A stretch of DNA of 34,837 nt from CAUZEO01 sp963578625 (lineage in GTDB: Bacteria; Verrucomicrobiota; Kiritimatiellia; SLOV01), in assembly GCA_963578625.1 (NCBI GenBank), contig CAUZEO010000015.1, positions 1 through 34,837 of the forward strand, written 5' to 3'. Position 1 is the stretch's first letter. Each line of letters starts with the position of its first letter. Under the pieces are notes generated by a model. That model had not been told where the DNA came from and searched no databases. It saw only the letters and a program-made list of their open reading frames with translations. Below, piece by piece: positions 13,971 through 21,720 of this stretch. The translations under genes were made by a program, and so were the position numbers.

Positions 13971-16808
13971 ATGAGCCTGGAATTCCCAAGGGGCATTCAT
14001 CAATTGAGAATCGCGAATCTACATTATCATGCGTCCCGCGCTCTGGGGCAGCGGTCGGCTTTGATCTGTATAGGCCTGTTGCTGGCTATGACAGGAGCGG
14101 CCGAAACCTCGATCGCGGCTCCGCGTGTCATTGGGTCCTCCATTCAGGACAAGGACACCGTCTCGATTTCGAACCTTACGCTTCACGCAGTACTGCAGTT
14201 CGACAAGGAACTCGCCGCGATTTCAGATCCATCGAGCATCTTCATGGTGGGCAGTACCGGAACCAGCAGCATGCCCGGACAAATTTCATTGTCCCAAACG
14301 GGGACCTTGCTCACTGCGACATTTCACGGTGTTGAGGAAGACAATTATACACTCACCCTGGTCAGCGGGGACGGTGCGCTGGAAGGAATCTCCGGCAAGG
14401 ACCTTGACGGAGAACCACTCGCATTTCCTGCCTCACCCAACGTCTCAGGTGACGGTGTGCCGGGGGGCGATTTTATCATGACCTTCACCGTCGATTCAAC
14501 GGTCAGACCATTTCCTTCGCCGTTGGCGCCCAAGCGGCCTTTGGGAAGCCTTGTGTACGGCCCCCTCGTGTCGGCGGAAATAGTACCCGCCGGGGACGCC
14601 GATCGTTACACCATTGCTCTCGATGCCGGGCAGGTTTTGACCGTGGTCGCGAAATCGTCCGCGCTTATCGAATCGGTGATAACCGTTCACAGCCCCGGAA
14701 ACAATCTGATTGGCGCGTCCGCCAGCGGCGGCCCCGGCATCGCCCCCGTGATTCAAACCTTGTCCATTCCTGCTCCCGGCATCTATTTGATAACCGTAAA
14801 CGGCGTCGGCGACAGCACCGGCGCTTATTCGCTCGACGTTACCTTGAACGCCGCGGTCGAGGAGGAAGAATTTTCCGGCTTCCCCAACGATACGATGTTC
14901 GAGGCGGAGAATATCGATGCGTCGTTCATCCTGTTGCCCGGCGGCATGCGTCGCGCGGCGGTCGCCGGAGAACTGCCGGAACCGACCATCGTTACACCTG
15001 CGATTCAGGTCGACGAAAGTCAGAAGTCGTCTTCATCGAACTCCGGTACGCCGGTCACAGACCCCCGGGATCACTATGCTTTTACGCTCGAGGCCGGATA
15101 CCGAGTGTCCGTTGTGCTGGATTCCACGTTTCGCGCATCCAGTTCCCTTTCGATGCTGGCCGCCGACGGCACTGTCATAGCGAAGGGAACAAATTCCGCT
15201 CATCTCGCTGCATGGATCGAACCCTTTGTCGTACCGACAAGCGGGACCTACCAGGCTGTCGTAGAAGGAGAAGCGGGCCGGTACACGCTGGTAGTAGTGG
15301 AAAACGGGTACTTCGAGATCGAATCGAACAACGGGTTTCAAGAAGCCCGGTATGTGGGCCAGCACGGCCGGGTCCTCGGCGCGGTCGGCGATTCTATGGG
15401 CCCGGACTTTTTTGTCGTCGGAATGGCCCGGGGCGACGGATTACAACTCGAAACGTTTACCCCGTTCGACGGCCCCTTCGAATTCCATAACGTTCTCGAT
15501 CCCGCGATCGAACTTTATGACCCATCGGGACAGTTGGTCGGACGGGAAACGGGCTCCGCGCCCGATGGCAGGAACGCGGTCCTCTACCATTTCGCCAAGC
15601 GATACGGCCCGTACAAAATCAAGGTTTATGCGGAGCAATCAGCCGGAGAGTACCTGCTGGTTTCCGATGTGCTGGATCGCGAATTAGATGAAGACGGCGA
15701 CGGCCTCTCCGATACGTGGGAACGGGAGCATGGCCTGAATCCGAACGACGACGGGACTGTCAACATTCTGGACGGAGCGCTGGGAGATCCTGACGCCGAC
15801 GGCGCGTCCAATGCCGAGGAAAAAGAATCCGGAACGAACCCGAATGACTCGGCCTCCGTATTTTCGATCATCGACGTTTCCCAGACTCCCGACACGAACA
15901 ACCTTGCGATCACGTTCACTACGCAACCGGGAATCCGCTACGCCATCGAGTTCGTCGATTCATATCCGACAAATCAGTCCTCCGCGGAGTGGGCGGGGTT
16001 CAGGAATGTGGCCAACATGGTGGGCAGTTGGTTCGAAACCGGATCGGTCGCGGCCGCCCATACTTTCGTGGACGACTTTTCCGTCGGCACCAGCGGCGGC
16101 AACCCAAGAAACGGCCTTCGCCATTACCGTGTTCACATCCCGAGTCTCGCCCTGTTTACCGATCCGGAATTCGTTCATTACGACAAAGAGGCAGGCGTTG
16201 CATCCGAAGGGATTAATCTTGAAGCCGCACTGGTTTCGCTCGGATACGCGGTTAATTCGTTCGTGGGGGTCTCCTCGGGCGCATTCAGCACGGCGATGGC
16301 CACAACCGACACGCTGGTGATTCCAGAGCTCGAACGTCAAAACCTGGCGCCCGCACTAAACAGCGAGGCGCGCTCGACGATTTCTAATTTCGTTGCGAAT
16401 GGCGGGACCATCATTATTCACAGCCAATTCTCCGATCACGATGAAGCGCTCCTCAATGCAGTGTTCGGCATGAACCTGACGCCTGGTCTTGAAGGCATGG
16501 GCGCGGGGGGGTCCCAGAAAACACAGGCTTCAAACGGAACGTTTTTCGAGGACACGCCAAATCACCTGCCCCACAATGATGGGACAAGAACGTGGCTCGC
16601 GTCCTCCTTACCCGAAAAAAACGCGTACAGCATCTATCAATTTAACGATACAGGAATCGACTTCACCGCGGTGGCGCTGATTCCCTTCGGCGCCGGTAGA
16701 ATCGTATTTCTGGCGTGGGACTGGTACGATGGGGTTCCCATCGGATCGCAGGACAACGGTTGGCTGGAAATCCTCGAAGCCGCCACTCTCGAAGGCTTGC
16801 GACCCTAG
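13971..16808 (+). CDS. large secreted multidomain protein (Ig-like, PPC repeats, Ca-binding repeats, GATase/ThuA-like C-terminus)
   Basis: 945 residues from ATG 13971. A hydrophobic segment at about 28-50 (ALICIGLLLAMTGAAETSIAA) acts as a late signal sequence after a positively charged leader. Domains in order: an Ig-like region (51-165), three pre-peptidase C-terminal-type beta domains (about 190-295, 320-440 and 450-560; for example GDADRYTIALDAGQVLTV and DHYAFTLEAGYRVSVVL), and thrombospondin-3-like calcium loops at about 573 and 605 (DEDGDGLSD, DPDADGASN). A beta domain follows. A C-terminal alpha/beta region from about 725 (LEAALVSLGY, ISNFVANGGTIIIHSQF) recalls ThuA/class I glutamine-amidotransferase-like folds. 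No protease motif is seen. An exported cell-surface role is likely. Its TAG stop falls in a repeat. Confidence 0.75.
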   Translation: MSLEFPRGIHQLRIANLHYHASRALGQRSALICIGLLLAMTGAAETSIAAPRVIGSSIQDKDTVSISNLTLHAVLQFDKELAAISDPSSIFMVGSTGTSSMPGQISLSQTGTLLTATFHGVEEDNYTLTLVSGDGALEGISGKDLDGEPLAFPASPNVSGDGVPGGDFIMTFTVDSTVRPFPSPLAPKRPLGSLVYGPLVSAEIVPAGDADRYTIALDAGQVLTVVAKSSALIESVITVHSPGNNLIGASASGGPGIAPVIQTLSIPAPGIYLITVNGVGDSTGAYSLDVTLNAAVEEEEFSGFPNDTMFEAENIDASFILLPGGMRRAAVAGELPEPTIVTPAIQVDESQKSSSSNSGTPVTDPRDHYAFTLEAGYRVSVVLDSTFRASSSLSMLAADGTVIAKGTNSAHLAAWIEPFVVPTSGTYQAVVEGEAGRYTLVVVENGYFEIESNNGFQEARYVGQHGRVLGAVGDSMGPDFFVVGMARGDGLQLETFTPFDGPFEFHNVLDPAIELYDPSGQLVGRETGSAPDGRNAVLYHFAKRYGPYKIKVYAEQSAGEYLLVSDVLDRELDEDGDGLSDTWEREHGLNPNDDGTVNILDGALGDPDADGASNAEEKESGTNPNDSASVFSIIDVSQTPDTNNLAITFTTQPGIRYAIEFVDSYPTNQSSAEWAGFRNVANMVGSWFETGSVAAAHTFVDDFSVGTSGGNPRNGLRHYRVHIPSLALFTDPEFVHYDKEAGVASEGINLEAALVSLGYAVNSFVGVSSGAFSTAMATTDTLVIPELERQNLAPALNSEARSTISNFVANGGTIIIHSQFSDHDEALLNAVFGMNLTPGLEGMGAGGSQKTQASNGTFFEDTPNHLPHNDGTRTWLASSLPEKNAYSIYQFNDTGIDFTAVALIPFGAGRIVFLAWDWYDGVPIGSQDNGWLEILEAATLEGLRP

Positions 16809-16820
16809 CCCGCATATCTC
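16806..16820 (+). repeat. solo TAGCCCGC-type repeat at a convergent gene junction
   Basis: Identical over 15 bases to 8151-8165. Its first three bases are the TAG stop of the 945-residue gene. The TCA at 16819-16821, starting within its last two bases, is the TGA stop of the convergent transglutaminase-like gene. No second arm is visible. Confidence 0.6.
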
Positions 16821-17598
16821 AGTGAATGAAGTGATTGCAGATCCCAATTTCGTCGAACCCCTCTATGGGATGATCGGCGAGGACCATGCGAAAATCCGTA
16901 GTGAGCAAATCTCTTCCGAGATCCTCAATCAATCTTGAAGCATGGGTCAGATAGATGCCGTCAAAATGTGCCCGGACTTCCGGATCACGGCGCAGTGCGG
17001 CAGCGCGGACTGGCTTCCCATCCATCAAAAAACAAACATTGAAACTCTGGTCCACTCCCACCCACCCCTCGGGCAGGTAGGCTTCTATCAGCACGTGGCC
17101 ATGTTGCTTCACCTTGTTACCCGCAAACACGAGCCGGGAGGGAATGCCGATGACCTGCGTGAGTCCGCAGAGCACTCGGGCCTGCTCCATGCACCACCCA
17201 TAGCCGCTCTCGATAATGTCTTCCTCGATCATTCCCCGATCGGCGGCTAAGCGGTTCCCAGTCAACTTCCAGTAGTAGCCGGCCCAGGGAATCTCTTCAG
17301 AGACGTACTGAGACAGGGCCTGAACCCTGCCAAACCGGGATTCAATGCCCCCGCTCACATCTCCCGCGATCTTCTCCAACAGGGGCCGGGATCCCCGGAC
17401 ATACGGGAGCCTCGTTCCGGTGTAGTGCTCGTACAGGAACTCTTCCCCCGCAGCATCCAGGTCCACATAGTTGAGCGCCTGCTCGAGATCAATCCCGGCC
17501 ACGGGCGGTTCTATGCGCTGATCAATCTTCCGAAGTTGTGTGTTCTGCACAGTCACGATCCAATACGAGACCCTACCATTTGGGCTTTTCCTGTCCAT
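16819..17598 (-). CDS. transglutaminase-like cysteine protease-fold protein
   Basis: 259 residues from ATG 17598. The catalytic triad of the transglutaminase-like superfamily is visible: Cys136 (GYGWCMEQARVL), His168 (QHGHVLIEAYL) and Asp183 (WVGVDQSFN). The preceding helix (RVQALSQYVSEEIPWAG) and the arrangement Cys, about 30 residues, His, 15 residues, Asp match bacterial transglutaminase-like hydrolases. No signal peptide is seen, so it is probably cytoplasmic. Relatives cleave amide bonds or act in peptide and polysaccharide turnover; the substrate is not deducible. The C-terminal 60 residues are unassigned. It diverges from lemA by about 60 bases, and its stop lies at the edge of the repeat at 16806. 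Confidence 0.8.
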   Translation of the reverse strand: MDRKSPNGRVSYWIVTVQNTQLRKIDQRIEPPVAGIDLEQALNYVDLDAAGEEFLYEHYTGTRLPYVRGSRPLLEKIAGDVSGGIESRFGRVQALSQYVSEEIPWAGYYWKLTGNRLAADRGMIEEDIIESGYGWCMEQARVLCGLTQVIGIPSRLVFAGNKVKQHGHVLIEAYLPEGWVGVDQSFNVCFLMDGKPVRAAALRRDPEVRAHFDGIYLTHASRLIEDLGRDLLTTDFRMVLADHPIEGFDEIGICNHFIH

Positions 17599-17660
17599 TC
17601 ACCCAAGAACATCATACTCTATCGCCCATCGTTTGAGTGGGTTACCGACTTCCCTGCAGA

Positions 17661-18242
17661 ATGTTGTCATCCTGGTTAATAGCTATTCTACTTATCTCCC
17701 CCTTCCTCTACGCGGGGTACGTGTACAACCAACTCGTGAAACGCAGGAACCAAGTACGTGAAGCCTGGAGCGGCATTGATGTTCAACTGAAACGAAGGCA
17801 TAATCTGATCCCGAACCTGGTGACCACCGTCAAGTCCTACGCCCGCCATGAGAAGGATGTACTCGAGGAAATCACCGAACAGCGCAGCCGCATCTCCGAT
17901 CCGGGGAACGTGAAAGAAACTGGCGCGAAAGAGAACAACATCTCGAAATCTCTGAAAACACTGCTAGGTTTGGTTGAAGCGTACCCCGAACTCAAAGCTG
18001 ACAAAAATTTCCTTACACTCCAGAACGAGCTTGTCGATATCGAAGACCACCTGCAATATGCTCGGCGCTACTACAACGGCTGCGTCAGGGAGTTGAACAA
18101 TTTCGTAGAATCATTTCCATCCAATCTGATCTGCCGACTATTTGGTGCGCGTCCCGAGGGTTTCTTCGAGGTGAGACGCGCAACGGAGAGGCTGGTTCCA
18201 TCCGTTTCGATAAGTGAGTCTACTGATGCAAACGGGGAGTAA
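17661..18242 (+). CDS. lemA: LemA family membrane protein
   Basis: 193 residues from ATG 17661; an in-frame GTG at 17637 would add eight residues, and neither start has a clear Shine-Dalgarno. One N-terminal transmembrane segment (LIAILLISPFLYAGYVYNQL) is followed by the LemA hallmark: REAWSGIDVQLKRRHNLIPN, then LVTTVKSYARHEKDVLEEIT. Later come LVEAYPELKADKNFLTLQNE and the helix IEDHLQYARRYYNGCVRELN. LemA proteins are helical bundles anchored in the membrane; they commonly sit next to DUF2207 or TPM-phosphatase genes, and their role is poorly known. The stop overlaps the start of the DUF2207 gene by 17 bases, so the two form one operon. Confidence 0.92.
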   Translation: MLSSWLIAILLISPFLYAGYVYNQLVKRRNQVREAWSGIDVQLKRRHNLIPNLVTTVKSYARHEKDVLEEITEQRSRISDPGNVKETGAKENNISKSLKTLLGLVEAYPELKADKNFLTLQNELVDIEDHLQYARRYYNGCVRELNNFVESFPSNLICRLFGARPEGFFEVRRATERLVPSVSISESTDANGE

Positions 18243-20208
18243 GAGCCATGTCCTGCGGGTTGCTGTTTCAGGTGGACTTCTTTTCGCATTGGCAATCCCG
18301 GGTCGCGCGGAAGAGAGAATTACATCCTTCGAGAGCGTAATTACCGTACACTCCAACGCTTCCGTTGAAATCAGTGAAATCATCTCGGTCACCGTGGACG
18401 GGAGTAAAATCAAGCGCGGCATCTTGCGCAAATTTCCCACGCGGTACAGGGATCGACTGGGCAACAAGGTCCGCGTTGACTTCGACGTCCTCGGCGTTAC
18501 CCGAAACGGCACGCCGGAACACTATGCCATTGAGCATTGGGACGGTGGAGAATCCGCAGAAGGAGGGGTAACGATTCGCATCGGAAAGGCGAAAGTCGAT
18601 CTGCCCCATGCGCCTCAGAAATACGCAATTCAATACCGAACCAACCGCCAACTCGGCTACTTCAAGAATTATGACGAGATTTACTGGAACGTGACCGGCA
18701 ACGAATGGGAATTTGCGATCGACCGCGCCACCGCCGCTGTCCTTCTCCCCGCGGGAGTTCCGCGAGACCAGATCAAGTTCGACGCTTACGCGGGAAGACC
18801 CAAAGAAACCGGCACAAACTATCAAGCCGCGGTCGGGACCGACGGAACGGTGCGCTTCGAGTCGACGCGACCTCTCGCGCCCGGGGAGGGATTGACCATT
18901 GTGGTGGGTTGGCCCAAAGGTCATGTTCATCAGCCCACGGCTGCGCAGATTTTTTTCTTTACGCTGCGTGACAATCGTCCTGCGCTCGCCGCTTTCCTCG
19001 GGCTGGTGGCTGCACTTGTGTATTATTTAATCGTCTGGATACGGCACGGGAAAGACCCGGAAATAGGGGTCATTGTGCCACGGTACGAACCGCCCGAAAA
19101 TCTGTCCCCCGCCGCGGCCCGATACATCTGGAAAATGGGCTATGACAGCAAATGTTTCGCCGCATCGCTGATAAACCTGGGGGTGAACGGGAATCTTCGC
19201 ATGCGCGAGCGCGACGGCAAGTACACGGTGATGCGACTGGAGGGTGATACGGGACATCTGCAATCCGAGGAGAAAAAGCTGTTCAACAAACTGCTCGGCT
19301 CAAGAAAGAAGCTGACCTTCAAGCAAGACAATCATAGCAAGATCAGCTCGGCGGTCGACGCATTCAAGAAGTCGCTGCTGAGTACGTACGAGAAAAAATA
19401 TTTTCTTACCAATCGCAAGTACTGGTGGCCCGGCATCCTCTTCGCATTGGGAACCTTGTGGGCCGCGATCCTACTCGGTCACAACCTGGTACTGGGCCTG
19501 TTCATGGGCTTGTGGCTCTCGATCTGGACCGTCGGTGTCATCTTCCTTGGGCACCTCGTCTACACATCCTGGGTTGGCGTTGTATCGGGAAGTTCAAAAA
19601 TTCTCAAAAGTTTCGGCGCCATTTTCATTACCTTTTTCGCACTTCCGTTTTTCGCGGGAGAGGCGTTTGGCCTCTTCATCCTCTCGCAGGCGATCTCTCC
19701 GGCAGCATCCATGCTCCTGGTTTGCCAGGCAGGGGCCATCCTTGTCTTCTATCATCTGCTCAAAGCTCCGACCCGCCTGGGCCGGCAACAGATGGATCAA
19801 CTGGAGGGATTCCGCCGGTACCTCACGATTGCGGAACAGGACCGGCTGGCATTCAGACATCCGCCGCGTAAAACGCCAGAACACTTCGAGAAGTTTTTGC
19901 CCTACGCCCTGGCCTTGGATGTAGAGCAGGAATGGGCTGAATACTTTTCGGACGTCATCGATACCGTGCCGGGGAGCGAAGCGCAGAGCTACGGACCAAC
20001 CTGGTACAGCGGATCTTCGGGTCGTTCATTTTCCTCGCGCTCATTCACCAGCAAACTGGGAGGATCGCTCGCTGCTGCCATTTCTTCCACTTCCACCGCG
20101 CCAGGATCCAGCTCGGGCTTCCGTGGCGGCGGAGGCGGATTTTCCGGCGGCGGCGGCGGCGGATTTTCCGGCGGCGGCGGCGGCGGCGGCGGCGGAGGAG
20201 GATGGTAA
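18226..20208 (+). CDS. DUF2207 domain membrane protein with glycine-rich tail
   Basis: 660 residues from ATG 18226, with TAAGTGAG seven bases upstream; an in-frame GTG at 18214 is less likely. A signal peptide (VLRVAVSGGLLFALAIPGRA) is followed by the exported DUF2207 beta domain to about residue 240 (ITVHSNASVEISE, RGILRKFPTRYRD, YWNVTGNEWEF). A transmembrane helix lies at about 245-270 and a cytoplasmic winged-helix-like part follows (YIWKMGYDSKCFAASLINL). Several further membrane helices then precede FRRYLTIAEQDRL and ALDVEQEWAEYF. The tail is Ser-rich and then almost pure Gly ending in Trp, as usual for this family. Partner of lemA in the same operon. Function unknown; a cell-envelope role is inferred. 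Confidence 0.88.
   Translation: MQTGSKSHVLRVAVSGGLLFALAIPGRAEERITSFESVITVHSNASVEISEIISVTVDGSKIKRGILRKFPTRYRDRLGNKVRVDFDVLGVTRNGTPEHYAIEHWDGGESAEGGVTIRIGKAKVDLPHAPQKYAIQYRTNRQLGYFKNYDEIYWNVTGNEWEFAIDRATAAVLLPAGVPRDQIKFDAYAGRPKETGTNYQAAVGTDGTVRFESTRPLAPGEGLTIVVGWPKGHVHQPTAAQIFFFTLRDNRPALAAFLGLVAALVYYLIVWIRHGKDPEIGVIVPRYEPPENLSPAAARYIWKMGYDSKCFAASLINLGVNGNLRMRERDGKYTVMRLEGDTGHLQSEEKKLFNKLLGSRKKLTFKQDNHSKISSAVDAFKKSLLSTYEKKYFLTNRKYWWPGILFALGTLWAAILLGHNLVLGLFMGLWLSIWTVGVIFLGHLVYTSWVGVVSGSSKILKSFGAIFITFFALPFFAGEAFGLFILSQAISPAASMLLVCQAGAILVFYHLLKAPTRLGRQQMDQLEGFRRYLTIAEQDRLAFRHPPRKTPEHFEKFLPYALALDVEQEWAEYFSDVIDTVPGSEAQSYGPTWYSGSSGRSFSSRSFTSKLGGSLAAAISSTSTAPGSSSGFRGGGGGFSGGGGGGFSGGGGGGGGGGGW
20124..20205 (+). 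repeat. GGC trinucleotide tract encoding the Gly-rich tail
   Basis: Two near-identical blocks of GATTTTCCGGCGGCGG type followed by longer GGC runs encode the terminal Gly-rich segment of the DUF2207 protein. Such tracts can slip, but length change by three bases keeps the frame, so only tail length would vary. Confidence 0.8.
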
Positions 20209-20353
20209 ATGCAGGGGGCGAGGATCGGGCACTTGAACATTGCGCATCGAAGTAAAAGAAGGAACAACCCTCAGCGTCGATGCGGGATCGTGAATCGCAG
20301 GGGATTCCCCGGTTGGCGAAAGTTCCGACCGAGATGTACTGGGTGGTAGAGAG

Positions 20354-20737
20354 ATGAGAATCTTGATTGCAATCGCCGTTGGGGGCGCGCTGGGCGCACT
20401 GCTGCGTTACGGTCTTTCCGGATTGATCGGAAAGGTCTTTGCAACTTCATTTCCTATGGGGACCTTGGTTGTAAACATTTTGGGTTCGTTTCTCATTGGC
20501 GTCGTGTGGGTTCTGTTCGAGCGTCTCAGTGACGCACCGGGATTTCGCGCATTTGCGGTGGTCGGTTTACTGGGAGCGTTCACGACTTTTTCCACCTATA
20601 GTCTGGAAGTATTGATGCTCGGTCGTCTGAACGACATGAGGTCGGCACTCCTCTACATCTTGGCATGTAACTTGTTGTGCATCGCTGCCGTCACGATTGG
20701 GTTTCTTATGGCCCGCTCGATCTCGGCGACGATTTGA
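20354..20737 (+). CDS. crcB: fluoride ion channel CrcB/Fluc
   Basis: 127 residues from ATG 20354. Four hydrophobic helices are visible. Family motifs are GGALGALLRYGLSGLI, FPMGTLVVNILGSFLIG (conserved Asn in the pore) and GLLGAFTTFSTYSLE (the TFST phenylalanine-box region). The protein forms a dual-topology dimer exporting fluoride across the inner membrane. I looked for a fluoride riboswitch in the 145-bp leader and did not find its conserved pseudoknot sequences. It stands 145 bases after the DUF2207 gene and may be read with it. Confidence 0.93.
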   Translation: MRILIAIAVGGALGALLRYGLSGLIGKVFATSFPMGTLVVNILGSFLIGVVWVLFERLSDAPGFRAFAVVGLLGAFTTFSTYSLEVLMLGRLNDMRSALLYILACNLLCIAAVTIGFLMARSISATI

Positions 20738-20839
20738 TCAGATCATTGGCGGATTTCAGGCGAAAAAATTGAATTAAAGTCCTATTTCGATCGTCTGATA
20801 GATAGAATGCGGGAAATGCGTCAAAATTGGAGAAATACG

Positions 20840-21091
20840 ATGAAAAGAGCAATGGCACTTCTAATGACAGCGGCAATGGGATTCGCAATCGCAGGGTGCG
20901 CAAGCACCGGATCCACAGTAAACACCAAGAAGGGCGCTGTGTTGGGCACGGTGATCGGTGCCGCCGCAGGCGGAATCATCGGTCACCAGTCCGGTCGCGG
21001 CCTGGAAGGTGCGGCAATCGGTGCGGGTGTTGGCGCGGTTGGCGGCGGCGTAGTGGGCAGCGCAAAGGATGAAGCCGAAGGCGACTATTGA
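20840..21091 (+). CDS. glycine-zipper lipoprotein (OsmB/SlyB-like)
   Basis: 83 residues from ATG 20840; this start is favoured over the in-frame upstream one because GGAG lies about eight bases before it and a signal peptide then begins directly (MKRAMALLMTAAMGFAIAGC). The lipobox is AIAGC, so the mature protein starts at Cys20 and is lipid-anchored. The rest is a glycine-zipper: VLGTVIGAAAGGIIGHQSGRG and AAIGAGVGAVGGGVVG. It belongs to the outer-membrane stress-lipoprotein type found in many Gram-negative bacteria. It is followed immediately by a hairpin. Confidence 0.85.
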   Translation: MKRAMALLMTAAMGFAIAGCASTGSTVNTKKGAVLGTVIGAAAGGIIGHQSGRGLEGAAIGAGVGAVGGGVVGSAKDEAEGDY

Positions 21092-21210
21092 AAAAAAATC
21101 GAGAGCTCGTTCTCTCGAACTAGCCCGATTGTTTTTTTCAGCCCCGTCTCCGGATAATATGCGGTGATGGGCTTGGGAATTCGAACGAATCCGTCGATTC
21201 CTGCGCGCAT
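21085..21210 (-). CDS. possible 41-residue ORF antisense to the lipoprotein end
   Basis: ATG at 21210 opens a 41-codon frame to TAG 21085-21087, overlapping the lipoprotein gene by seven bases. The peptide has a plausible composition (GIDGFVRIPKPITAYYPETG). A GGTAAGTG lies just before the ATG but too close to be a good ribosome binding site. A terminator-like hairpin falls inside its last third, which argues against it being coding. Recorded because the 600-bp region otherwise lacks genes. Confidence 0.15.
   Translation of the reverse strand: MRAGIDGFVRIPKPITAYYPETGLKKTIGLVRENELSIFFQ
21092..21138. terminator. hairpin with flanking A- and T-runs
   Basis: TCGAGAG (21099-21105) and CTCTCGA (21112-21118) form a 7-bp stem with a 6-base loop. 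On the minus strand this stem is followed at once by seven or more T, a textbook intrinsic terminator for leftward transcription. On the plus strand a run of seven T follows only after 13 bases (21132-21138), a weaker terminator for the lipoprotein gene. AATCG before the stem can also pair with CGATT after it. Confidence 0.6.
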
Positions 21211-21720
21211 CACTTACCAACTGAATTTTTCTCACCGAATTTGCTCGCCACTCTCTATGGGAGCGTTCAGAGTGACCGGATGTTGCGGTTTCCCGTTTTC
21301 GAAACTGGGCAGCGGAAACCGGCTAGAGAAGAGAATTTTTTGAAGCAGGATTTGATGCGGGCAGGCATCTCCGATTCAAGCGTCGCTTTTAAAGGTGACG
21401 AATTTTTAAAAGATACGATGGATCGGGGAAGAGGCACCTGAACAGGAGCGACGACTGTGTCGTAAAAGTTGCGGAGTACTATGTTCGATTGCGGAGCGCT
21501 TTCGAAAACTTCGCATACCCATGGAGGAACCCGCTTATCCGGTCGGCGGGTAAAAGCCGCAGGAAAACAGTGCCGACCGGATGAAATGGCGCTGGGCGGC
21601 ACCACCATCCGATCGCCGGCAGGCGTTCAATATCGGTCTTCATCGTAATTTATTGATATTCAAGTTCGGGATGAGGTCTATTGTCTCTAGCTGCCGCCGG
21701 GTACCGGCGCAATATGGACC
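21139..21720. other. intergenic region of about 580 bp without a convincing gene
   Basis: Short open frames occur on both strands (longest: plus 21241-21441 from TTG, minus 21267-21608), but none has a ribosome binding site, family resemblance or normal composition. I see no tRNA, repeat or promoter I can defend. A leftward transcript ending at the hairpin at 21092 is possible. Confidence 0.4.

Noticed and set aside
20209..20353. Fluoride riboswitch upstream of crcB
   Set aside because: I looked for the conserved GGCGATGG-type start and pseudoknot partners and did not find them. A short peptide-like stretch there (RIEVKEGTTLSVDAGS) ends in TGA and has no start signal.
21267..21608. Minus-strand frame of 113 codons in the gene-poor region
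   Set aside because: No ribosome binding site, no domain, and composition unlike the neighbouring genes; it may only reflect chance openness.
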